13,128 nt of DNA from Nitrospira sp. GTDB lineage: Bacteria > UBA9089 > CG2-30-40-21 > SBAY01. The position numbers and the translations under genes are program-made. How positions within the stretch are numbered: the first letter of the stretch is position 1; each line of letters begins with the position of its first letter. Positions 7,857 to 13,128 of this stretch are shown here, piece after piece. The stretch lies in assembly GCA_005239945.1 (NCBI GenBank), contig SBAY01000019.1, positions 1 through 13,128 of the forward strand. The letters run 5' to 3'. Below the pieces are notes generated by a model that saw nothing but the letters and a program-made list of their open reading frames with translations, was not told the DNA's origin and did no database searches.

Positions 7857-7885
7857 ATTATATCACTTTATTTATCACTTGTCAA
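7857..7885 (-). promoter_or_regulatory. Perfect-consensus sigma70 promoter
   Basis: On the minus strand TTGACA (7885-7880), a 17-base spacer and TATAAT (7862-7857) match the consensus at all twelve positions. Predicted start of transcription is near 7850. The first protein gene downstream is pilB, more than 340 bases away and behind a terminator, so the direct product is the small transcript. The -35 box begins 9 bases from the target duplication of the neighbouring mobile element. Confidence 0.85.
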
Positions 7886-7904
7886 CATATTTTTTTCGAC
7901 TGAT

Positions 7905-8100
7905 CTGTGATTCAGACACTGGACATCAGACATCAGACTATAGACTCTATTTATGCAGGAAATTAGGGATATTTGAAAAACCTTGACTATCTGAATTTTT
8001 TCGCAGCCCTACCTACAGAAATATGAATAATCCTTCATGCCTTCATTTTTCTGCAATTTCTACCCTCTTTAGTCTTTAGTCTATACTGTCTGAATCACAG
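7905..8100. mobile_element. MITE with 14-bp TIRs and 11-bp target duplication
   Basis: The ends are perfect inverted repeats: CTGTGATTCAGACA (7905-7918) and TGTCTGAATCACAG (8087-8100). Immediately outside both ends stands the same 11-base word TTTCGACTGAT (7894-7904 and 8101-8111), as expected of a target-site duplication. The 196-base body carries no reading frame worth calling but has further AGACT/AGTCT repeats just inside the ends. It is therefore a miniature, non-autonomous element moved in trans. A duplication of about 11 bases would suit an IS4/IS231-type transposase, but no such gene is in the window. A fragment of a related element appears at 9415-9453. Confidence 0.85.
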
Positions 8101-8111
8101 TTTCGACTGAT

Positions 8112-8303
8112 AGGAATTTGCCTTAATCGGCTTAATCAATCATAACCTTTAACCACTTTAGAAGTTACAACTATATAAAACCTCCTCTTCTTGATGTCAA
8201 CTAATCAAATTATCTCTTTTTATGGCTTTGGCATCTTTTATCACCCCAAACTCATCCCAAACCCGCACCATAACTAAAAGCCATTTGCAACGCTCTCTTT
8301 TTT
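8112..8303. other. Spacer without recognisable gene
   Basis: Between the MITE and the inverted repeat before mdh. I find no promoter, terminator or convincing gene. A 24-codon minus-strand frame (start VRVWDEFGVIKD) is too short to support, though it could be the tail of a decayed gene. Confidence 0.5.
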
Positions 8304-8400
8304 TATCACGAAATAACGAAAGGATAAAGGCATGAAATGGAATTTAAGGATAGTAAATTAAACTTCTTTCGTGTTTTCTAATTTTCGTATTTTCGTGATA
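8304..8400. repeat. Short imperfect inverted-repeat element
   Basis: TATCACGAAATAACGAAA (8304-8321) and its inverted partner at 8383-8400 (TTTCGTATTTTCGTGATA) match at 16 of 18 positions around a 61-base centre that contains another TTTCGTG-type word. It ends 11 bases from the mdh stop. Neither strand has a T-tract after the arms, so it is not an ordinary terminator; a small mobile repeat is more likely. Confidence 0.6.
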
Positions 8401-8411
8401 AGATTTTTATA

Positions 8412-9338
8412 TTATGCTTTCAAATTATCTATGTTTTGTTTATAAATCTCTGCTGAGGTGTGCAACCAGGCTAATTCTGATTCGGTGAGTTTAAGTTCGA
8501 TTATCTCTTCAACCCCATTTGCCCCTAATCTTACCGGCGCGCCGATGTAAATATCTGAGATGCCGTATTGGCCTTCTAAATATACTGAACAGGGCAGGAT
8601 TTGCTTTTTATCCTTGAGGATGCTTTCGGCCATCTGAATAGTTGCCGAAGCCGGGGTATAAAAGGCACTACCTGTTTTGAGCAATTCTACTATTTCGCCG
8701 CCTCCGTTTCGAGCTCGCTGTGCTAGTCTGTTTATGGTATCTTCCTCCATTAACTCTGTAAGTGGAATCCCGGAAACCGTAGTGTATCGTAGTAAAGGCA
8801 CCATCGAATCCCCATGGCCACCTAAAATTATCGAGGAGATGTTTTTGGTGGAAATGCCTAATTCCTGAGCGATAAAATAACAAAACCTCGCCGTATCCAA
8901 TACCCCAGCCTGTCCTAAAACCCTTTTGGCAGGAAAACCAGAGACCTTCCAACAATGATAAGTCATCACATCTACCGGGTTAGTCACTACAATAATGATG
9001 GCCTCAGGGGCATATTTAACGATATTGCGGGTTATTTCTTCGATAATCGATGCGTTCTGGCGAAGCAGGTCTTCTCGGGACATACCTGGTTTACGGGTAA
9101 GTCCGGCGGTAATTATGACTAATTGTGAATTGTGGATTTTCGAGTAATCCGATGTGCCGATGAGATTCACCTCAAAATCTTCAATCGCCGTTGTCTGTGC
9201 CATATCAAGGGCTTTACCTTCAGCTAACCCTGGCAGGACATCCACAAGGACTATTTCATCAGTTAATTCCTTTTGAGCAGCAAAAAGTGCCGTTGTTGCC
9301 CCTACATTTCCTGCACCGATAATACTAATTTTTTTCAT
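8412..9338 (-). CDS. mdh: Malate dehydrogenase, NAD-dependent, LDH-like type
   Basis: Complete at 308 residues, the usual length. It reversibly oxidises malate to oxaloacetate in the cytoplasm (TCA cycle). The dinucleotide-binding loop is GAGNVGA (8-14), Asp33 at the end of strand 2 selects NAD over NADP, substrate-binding arginines are Arg82, Arg88 and Arg151, and the catalytic pair is Asp148 and His175 (GGHGDSMVP). Arg82 in TRKPGM decides for malate: lactate dehydrogenases have Gln there. The ATG at 9338 has a strong ribosome site (AAAGGAGAG) and a near-perfect promoter just upstream, so it is transcribed alone. Its GC content, about 50% in the 60-base samples I counted, is clearly above the sensor and pilus genes on the left, and may mark a different history. 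Confidence 0.95.
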   Translation of the reverse strand: MKKISIIGAGNVGATTALFAAQKELTDEIVLVDVLPGLAEGKALDMAQTTAIEDFEVNLIGTSDYSKIHNSQLVIITAGLTRKPGMSREDLLRQNASIIEEITRNIVKYAPEAIIIVVTNPVDVMTYHCWKVSGFPAKRVLGQAGVLDTARFCYFIAQELGISTKNISSIILGGHGDSMVPLLRYTTVSGIPLTELMEEDTINRLAQRARNGGGEIVELLKTGSAFYTPASATIQMAESILKDKKQILPCSVYLEGQYGISDIYIGAPVRLGANGVEEIIELKLTESELAWLHTSAEIYKQNIDNLKA

Positions 9339-9362
9339 TGTTTTCTCTCCTTTCGTTGACTA

Positions 9363-9391
9363 ATTTTACCAGACAACATTTCTTTTGTCAA
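9363..9391 (-). promoter_or_regulatory. sigma70 promoter of mdh
   Basis: Minus-strand TTGACA (9391-9386), 17-base spacer, TAAAAT (9368-9363). This puts the transcript start about 18-20 bases before the mdh ATG, leaving room only for the AAAGGAGAG ribosome site. Confidence 0.8.
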
Positions 9392-9414
9392 TATCTTTAT
9401 TAGGGAATTCTTCA

Positions 9415-9453
9415 ATTCAGACATTAGACTTAAGACTTTAGACATCAGACTTA
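9415..9453. repeat. Fragment related to the ends of the 7905-8100 MITE
   Basis: ATTCAGACA (9415-9423) repeats the inner nine bases of the MITE terminal repeat and is followed by TTAGACTTAAGACTTTAG and then ACATCAGACTTAG, the same kind of AGACT-rich subterminal sequence seen at both MITE ends. There is no partner end or target duplication, so I read it as a decayed or solo end, abutting the palindromic element copy B. Confidence 0.5.
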
Positions 9454-9586
9454 GAGCAGTTATTAGTCAAAACTTCTCATCGGATGCCCGAACTTGTTCG
9501 GGGAGAAAAACCTCAAACTCGTTGAGGCTTCCAATTCCTTTGTGCGGGAAGCTTTGGATGAGAACTTTTGGCTAATAGGTGCTATA
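9452..9586. mobile_element. Palindromic repeat family, copy B, with terminal inverted repeats
   Basis: Outer arms: TATTAGTCAAAACTTCTCATC (9461-9481) matches the inverse of 9557-9577 at 19 of 21 positions; weaker pairing extends to 9452 and 9586. Inside are two palindromes, CCCGAACTTGTTCGGG (9487-9502) and CCTCAAACTCGTTGAGG (9511-9527), framed by GGATG and CTTCC as in copy A but in swapped order. No coding frame. It lies immediately behind the broken 3' end of the dus gene, so it probably replaced or deleted that end. Confidence 0.75.
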
Positions 9587-9644
9587 ACTCATCGTCGGGC
9601 CCTGATATGTCTCTGCATTCTTAATCTGCCATGATATTCGCCAT

Positions 9645-9658
9645 AACATTTAACATTT
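9645..9658. repeat. 7-bp tandem duplication that shifts the dus frame
   Basis: AACATTT occurs twice in direct succession (9645-9651 and 9652-9658). The second copy creates the TAA that ends the dus frame (9650-9652). Taking out one copy restores CYGEYHGRLRMQRHI, which matches the expected DusB continuation (YYGE-RG-R-MRKHI type, from memory). Confidence 0.8.
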
Positions 9659-10462
9659 TATTGTTCTTTGAAGGTGTTCATCAAATAACCTAACCTGTTC
9701 ATTCTCTATTGGTGAAATTATATCTTCTCCTTTTAATACCTGATTAATTTCATGGAAAATCCATGGATGACCGATTGCCCCGCGAGCAACCATTATACCG
9801 TCGCATCCTGTTAGATGAAACATTCTTAGAGCATCAGAAGCACTAAAAATATCACCGTTACCGATAACAGGTATTTTAACGGCTTTTTTTATTTCTTTAA
9901 TTATATCCCAATCTGCCGGGCCCTCGTATTTTTGTGCACCTGTCCGGCCATGAATTGTAATGGCATCCACACCTGCATCTTCCAGTTCTTTCGCAAAATC
10001 AATAGCATTTATACTTGTTGCGTCAAATCCTTTCCGTATTTTGGCTGTTACAGGTTTGTTTGTCCCCTTTTTTGCTTCCCTGATGATATCTGCCGCTAAT
10101 TTAGGGTTTTTCATAAGTGCCACGCCCTCACCCCTTCTGACAACCTTTTTGGTTGGACAACCCATATTTATATCTATCAAACAGATGTCGCTATTCTCGT
10201 TTAATTTTTCACACGCCTTAGCTATTATTTCCGGTTCACTTCCGTATAATTGGATGGCAACAGGTTTTTCTTCAGGAAGTATTGCCATCATTCGAACAGT
10301 CCTTTTGTTTTTATGGAAAATGCCTCTGGCAGTGATCATTTCGGTATAAGTAAGCCCACAACCTGCTTTTTTACAGATAATTCTGAAGGTTATATCTGTT
10401 ACACCGGCCATGGGTGCTAAAAAAATATTGTTTTCTAATTTAAGATTACCAATTTGTATCAT
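9650..10462 (-). CDS. dusB: tRNA-dihydrouridine synthase (DusB type), C-terminally broken
   Basis: A flavoenzyme that reduces uridines in the tRNA D-loop to dihydrouridine. The catalytic TIM barrel is complete: FMN-binding APMAGVTD (16-23), QLYG (71-74), catalytic Cys102 in NMGCPTKKV, Lys141 in TAKIRKGF, His171 in TIHGRTGAQKY, GNGDIFS (201-207), and MVARGAIGHPWIF (224-236). The usual length is 320-330; here only 270 residues remain and the C-terminal helical tRNA-binding domain is cut short by a 7-base tandem duplication. About 19 more homologous codons follow in the other frame up to about 9604, then the similarity ends near palindromic element copy B. So two lesions exist, and tRNA binding is probably lost. 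The start at 10462 has no clear ribosome site. Gene identity is firm; function is doubtful. Confidence 0.85.
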   Translation of the reverse strand: MIQIGNLKLENNIFLAPMAGVTDITFRIICKKAGCGLTYTEMITARGIFHKNKRTVRMMAILPEEKPVAIQLYGSEPEIIAKACEKLNENSDICLIDINMGCPTKKVVRRGEGVALMKNPKLAADIIREAKKGTNKPVTAKIRKGFDATSINAIDFAKELEDAGVDAITIHGRTGAQKYEGPADWDIIKEIKKAVKIPVIGNGDIFSASDALRMFHLTGCDGIMVARGAIGHPWIFHEINQVLKGEDIISPIENEQVRLFDEHLQRTIKC

Positions 10463-10529
10463 AGATTTTGTAATTTAAGGGTCCAAGGGGGGCAGAAAGA
10501 AAAAATCCTTTCTTTTGCCTGGAATCCTC

Positions 10530-10561
10530 AAACCCTTTTTATTCCCTTAAACCCTTTTTAT
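10530..10561. repeat. 13-bp direct repeat upstream of dus
   Basis: AAACCCTTTTTAT stands at 10530-10542 and again at 10549-10561. The rest of 10463-10693 shows no gene and no clear promoter for dus. The repeat may be simple slippage or a pair of regulator sites; nothing decides. Confidence 0.5.
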
Positions 10562-10693
10562 AATTCAACTTTTTGCAATCCTGGTTTGTGGCGTGAACGG
10601 TTACTTTTTCTTGTAGCTTTATTATATCAGAGTCCAATCAGAGAGTCAATATAAAATTCACAGATTCACCAAAAAATTCTCTGTAAAAATCAC

Positions 10694-10722
10694 TTGACTT
10701 GATTAGAATAAAGGAGTATAAT
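10694..10722 (+). promoter_or_regulatory. sigma70 promoter of the PorV-type gene
   Basis: TTGACT (10694-10699), 17-base spacer, TATAAT (10717-10722). Predicted start near 10729, giving a leader of about 93 bases before the ATG at 10822. Confidence 0.8.
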
Positions 10723-10745
10723 ATTAAAAAAAGAGGGATTTTGCT

Positions 10746-10803
10746 TTCAGGGACAAGGCATTTTGCAAAGTGAGGGCTTTCGCTACCATGCCTCAAGCCT
10801 GAA
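10746..10803 (+). promoter_or_regulatory. Structured leader upstream of the PorV-type gene
   Basis: Two nested perfect inverted repeats lie inside the leader: TTCAGG (10746-10751) with CCTGAA (10798-10803), and AGGCA (10756-10760) with TGCCT (10789-10793). The inner loop contains GCAAAG and GGGCTTTCGC, which can also pair. There is no T-tract, and the ribosome site GGGAGG lies just outside, so control of translation is more likely than termination. I could not match it to a known riboswitch class. Confidence 0.4.
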
Positions 10804-10821
10804 GAGAAAGGGAGGAAAGTA

Positions 10822-11751
10822 ATGAGGTATAGATTAGTATTAATAAATTTGTTGTGTGTTTTAATCGTGAGTAATTGCTGGGCAAAGACATCTCCTGGAA
10901 CTGCCGGTGCACCATTTTTAAAGATAGGTGTGGGGGCTAAAGCCGTAGCAATGGGTGAGGCCTTTTCGGCATTAGCCGATGACATTACTGCTATCTACTG
11001 GAATCCAGCAGGTCTTGTTCAACTTACCAAACCTGAAATATCCATGATGTACAATGATTGGTTTGAAGGTGTAGGGCATGGATTTTTAGGCTTTGGGGTA
11101 CCTCCCTCAAGAAAAAAGGCAATTGGTTTTAGTATCATTTATTTAGGGGTGGGTGATATTCCCGGGTATGCAGATGGTATTATTGGTTCACAACCTGTGA
11201 GTACTGGCAAATTTTCGGCTCGGGATACTGCCTTTGCCTTTGCCTATGCATCAGCTATAACTGAGTTTCTATCACTGGGAATGACTATCAAAGGTATTGT
11301 CCAAAAAATAGAGAACGAGGAGACATCTTCATTTGCGATAGATTTAGGACAATTGTATCAATCTCCAATTGAGGGTCTAATTTTATCTACAGTACTCCAA
11401 AATGTAGGTCCGAGGATAAAATTCTCAACAGAAGGTGATAAATTACCATTAACACTTAAATTGGGTAGTACCTATCGATTTGGAGTCCAACCATTGACTA
11501 TCACCTGCGATTTGACCAAATCAATAGATAATGACTGGAAGATGAATCTTGGCATGGAATTATGGTTTAAAGAAATGATTGCCCTACGCGGTGGGTTTAA
11601 TTCACAGATATTTAAAGACTTAGGCACCGGAATTACCGGTGGTTTTGGCTTCACAATCAAACACTACCAAATAGACTATGCCTTTATTCCCTATGATGAA
11701 TTAGGTAACACCCATCGACTCTCTCTTACCTTTAGGTTTGATGCAAAATAA
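10822..11751 (+). CDS. PorV/PorQ-type outer-membrane beta-barrel protein
   Basis: 309 residues, complete. A Sec signal peptide (1-21, ending in WA before KTSPG) is followed by GVGAKAVAMGEAFSALADD and TAIYWNPAGLVQL (36-68), the hallmark of the PorV/PorQ (UPF0164) family, a shorter relative of FadL barrels. The rest alternates Gly/aromatic beta strands (LSLGMTIKG, LTLKLGSTYRFG, IALRGGFN, HYQIDYAFIPYDELG) and ends LSLTFRFDAK. In Bacteroidota PorV is a shuttle of the type IX secretion system, but such barrels are widespread without it and no T9SS gene is seen here. Strong ribosome site GGGAGGAAAG; own promoter and a structured leader. Substrate or partner unknown. Its N-terminal motif is nearly the same as that of the interrupted barrel gene at 4376-5692. 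Confidence 0.85.
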   Translation: MRYRLVLINLLCVLIVSNCWAKTSPGTAGAPFLKIGVGAKAVAMGEAFSALADDITAIYWNPAGLVQLTKPEISMMYNDWFEGVGHGFLGFGVPPSRKKAIGFSIIYLGVGDIPGYADGIIGSQPVSTGKFSARDTAFAFAYASAITEFLSLGMTIKGIVQKIENEETSSFAIDLGQLYQSPIEGLILSTVLQNVGPRIKFSTEGDKLPLTLKLGSTYRFGVQPLTITCDLTKSIDNDWKMNLGMELWFKEMIALRGGFNSQIFKDLGTGITGGFGFTIKHYQIDYAFIPYDELGNTHRLSLTFRFDAK

Positions 11752-11820
11752 AGGTAACCATTTTGCTAATTCTGACATTTTCCTCACGGACAAAATCTCC
11801 ATACCAAAAAAGGGTTGCCA

Positions 11821-11885
11821 TTTAGTGCCTATCCGAAAAGTCGGAAGCCCGAACTTGTTCGGGCAAACTTGTTTGGCTGCATTTT
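11821..11885. repeat. Palindromic repeat family, copy C
   Basis: TTTAGTGCCTATCCGAAAAG leads into TCGGAAG, the palindrome CCCGAACTTGTTCGGG (11848-11863) and a second palindrome CAAACTTGTTTG (11864-11875). The first part is an inverted near-copy of the right half of copy A. The right arm is decayed. Location is 70 bases after the PorV-type stop. It could slow transcription there, but lacks a T-tract directly after a stem. Confidence 0.75.
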
Positions 11886-11909
11886 TCTTAACTGAGCGGT
11901 TACATGTAG

Positions 11910-11976
11910 ATTATCGAATAAGGAATTTCGAATCATGAAGTCTTGTTTTTCCTTCGACATTCTACCTTCGATATTT
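11910..11976. repeat. TTCGA-rich degenerate repeat stretch
   Basis: ATTATCGAATAAGGAATTTCGAAT is followed by CCTTCGACATTCTACCTTCGATATTTC. The many TCGA cores in both orientations look like remains of short interspersed repeats. There is no gene between the PorV-type and TadG-like stops, which face each other. Confidence 0.3.
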
Positions 11977-12008
11977 CATTTTATGAAAACTTTTACCTGT
12001 TATATTCT

Positions 12009-12917
12009 CTATTCCCGCATTCTGACCTTTATTTTGCTTCTTGTGCGTAAGCCAAAATCAACACTGTCATTCATCTCAGAGATACCGGCCTGGTAATGTT
12101 CTACAAAATAACCCGTTATGGTATCAGAATACTTTATATTTTGAGATGCCATGATATCTTCTATGAAAAAGCAGGCAAACCCTACTACCTTGACCATAGT
12201 AGGAATTGGCTCAAAAGGTTCTACCACAGCTATTTTTAGCAGCTTAGGACATCGTGGATGAAAACTTTTCAGGTTGCAACCTTTTTTACAAGCACTTATA
12301 AAAGGTGCTATCAACCCTTCTAATTCATTTTCTTCTAACGAACGCAATTTAAGGATATTCCCTACCTTAATAGATTTTGAAATCCCATTGCCGGAAGTGC
12401 TACTTCCTTCAAAATCTAAGCCTACCAATTTTTCCTCTAATAAATTTGTCTGTGGCTCCAGGCTAAGTTTATACAAAAAACCAAAATTTATTCCTTTGGG
12501 GCGGATAACTCCTAAAGGAATCGTTTCTATCTCAGTAATAGGTTGTATCCTTCGTTCGATATCCGCCTGTTTTTGAAGATATAAAGTAAGTGTTTTTTTA
12601 CATATAAACCAGGCAAAATACGCCCTGATGGATAATGAGGTAGTAATAACAATTTTAAACAAGCCAAGTTTTTCTAAAGATTGATTAATAGTTACCTCAT
12701 CGTTTTTTAGAGGCAGACCATAGGTTTTTGAAACTTGTATTATTTTTTCCTTAGCCGCCAGTGGTGTATCGATTAAACCAGCCCCTTTTTTAATTATCTC
12801 TTCCAAAGATCGCTCAGACATAATTTTTGTGGAGTGTAATCTGATGACATCACTAACTAAGCCGAACATGAGCAGACAAATTATGATACCTATTATAATT
12901 AAAATCCGATTTAGCAT
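12009..12917 (-). CDS. TadE/TadG-like Flp-pilus-associated membrane protein
   Basis: 302 residues with one N-terminal membrane helix (4-21) followed by DVIRLHSTKIMSERSLEEIIKKGA, the place where TadG/DUF2134-like proteins have their amphipathic pilin-like helix. Further landmarks of that family are a YG-L-N-D segment with paired hydrophobic strands (66-95), IPLGV (133-137), FLYKLSLE (147-154), LVGLDFEGSS (164-173), a Cys-rich CKKGC-(8)-C stretch (210-223), LLKIAVVEP (226-234) and VKVVGFACFFIED (242-254). Most of the protein would be outside the inner membrane. Expected role: minor pilin or scaffold of a Tad/Flp pilus; partners such as TadA, TadB/C and Flp are not here. The ATG at 12917 follows AAGGGAAG and a good promoter, so it starts a transcript. 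I matched it from memory of the family pattern, not by search. Confidence 0.65.
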   Translation of the reverse strand: MLNRILIIIGIIICLLMFGLVSDVIRLHSTKIMSERSLEEIIKKGAGLIDTPLAAKEKIIQVSKTYGLPLKNDEVTINQSLEKLGLFKIVITTSLSIRAYFAWFICKKTLTLYLQKQADIERRIQPITEIETIPLGVIRPKGINFGFLYKLSLEPQTNLLEEKLVGLDFEGSSTSGNGISKSIKVGNILKLRSLEENELEGLIAPFISACKKGCNLKSFHPRCPKLLKIAVVEPFEPIPTMVKVVGFACFFIEDIMASQNIKYSDTITGYFVEHYQAGISEMNDSVDFGLRTRSKIKVRMRE

Positions 12918-12983
12918 CCTACTTCCCTTTTTTTAATAACCAATAAAGTAAGAAAGATATAAAAAGACAACTTCTCATTAGAA

Positions 12984-13012
12984 AGTATATATGATAAACA
13001 GGTAAATGTCAA
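12984..13012 (-). promoter_or_regulatory. sigma70 promoter of the TadG-like gene
   Basis: Minus-strand TTGACA (13012-13007), 17-base spacer, TATACT (12989-12984). The leader to the ATG at 12917 is about 60 bases and shows no strong structure. Confidence 0.75.
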
Positions 13013-13076
13013 CGAATTTTATATAAAAGCAGAAATTCCCCAACTTTTAGCAATAATTTAAAGAAGTGAATTTTTT

Positions 13077-13128
13077 GAGGGGGAAAACTTTTTGAAAGTG
13101 GTTTAAAACCACACAAGTTTTCCCCCTC
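13077..13128. repeat. Perfect 14-bp inverted repeat with inner palindrome
   Basis: GAGGGGGAAAACTT (13077-13090) pairs perfectly with 13115-13128, and within lies GTGGTTTAAAACCAC (13098-13112). The window ends on the last base of the arm, so it could extend further. No T-tract follows on the minus strand; the plus side is not visible. It may be a palindromic mobile repeat or a plus-strand terminator. Confidence 0.7.

Noticed and set aside
7801..7986. Plus-strand frame of 61 codons
   Set aside because: It crosses the minus-strand promoter and the left end and target duplication of the MITE, has no ribosome site and no recognisable protein character.
8209..8283. Minus-strand 24-codon frame, VRVWDEFGVIKD
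   Set aside because: Too short, no clear ribosome site and no partner sequence; noted only as a possible remnant.
8668..8955. Alternative minus-strand frame of 95 codons within mdh
   Set aside because: It is an out-of-frame reading of the conserved catalytic region of malate dehydrogenase.
7563..9577. CRISPR array made of the CCCGAACTTGTTCGGG repeats
   Set aside because: Copies are few, kilobases apart, in both orientations and not separated by uniform spacers; no cas gene is present.
10454..10654. Plus-strand frame of 66 codons upstream of the PorV-type gene
   Set aside because: It starts inside dus, spans the 13-base direct repeats and shows no protein-like pattern or ribosome site.
10746..10803. 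c-di-GMP (GEMM) riboswitch before the PorV-type gene
   Set aside because: The GCAAAG word is suggestive, but the other conserved GEMM blocks could not be placed.
10638..10985. Minus-strand frame of 115 codons
   Set aside because: It lies across the promoter, leader and signal peptide of the PorV-type gene on the opposite strand; it is a shadow frame.

Overview
The window looks like a chromosomal stretch of an AT-rich, Gram-negative-type bacterium. Two outer-membrane beta-barrel genes and a pilus/secretion ATPase point to a diderm cell. All the vegetative promoters I can see are close to the sigma70 consensus (TTGACA, 17-base spacer, TATAAT-like). No gene fixes the lineage. The mix of 7TM-sensor paralogs, PorV-type proteins and many short palindromic repeats would suit an uncultured candidate phylum (Omnitrophota/Desantisbacteria-like), but that is only an impression.

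Left part (54-7508), all on the minus strand. In the order of transcription: a PilB/GspE-type ATPase, an OmpP1/FadL-type barrel gene interrupted by a single in-frame TAG, a FabF-family ketosynthase with an active site resembling type II PKS KS-alpha, a class I SAM methyltransferase 9 bases behind it, and two tandem paralogous 7TM sensor proteins. The first sensor stops at the end of its membrane domain. The second carries on into a GAF domain and breaks off at the window edge, next to a repeat that looks like the end of a REP/RAYT-type element. Barrel gene and ketosynthase are 30 bases apart and probably share a transcript.

Middle part (7509-8411), about 900 bases without a protein gene but full of structure. 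A perfect-consensus minus-strand promoter (7857-7885) faces a strong intrinsic terminator (7657-7690), defining a transcript of about 194 nt that folds into a long rod: a candidate non-coding RNA (6S-like is one option). Just upstream of its promoter sits a textbook miniature transposable element: 14-base perfect terminal inverted repeats and an 11-base perfect target duplication.

Right part (8412-13128). A complete NAD-dependent malate dehydrogenase with its own promoter and a visibly higher GC content; a tRNA-dihydrouridine synthase gene broken at its 3' end by a 7-base tandem duplication and a palindromic element; a PorV-type outer-membrane protein with promoter and a structured leader; and a TadE/TadG-like Flp-pilus-associated protein with its own promoter. 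Three copies of one palindromic repeat family (around 7563, 9452 and 11821) link the intergenic regions. The window ends in a perfect 14-base inverted repeat.

The main theme is short non-autonomous elements wearing down neighbouring genes: the sensor kinase, the dus gene and perhaps the barrel gene all show damage.
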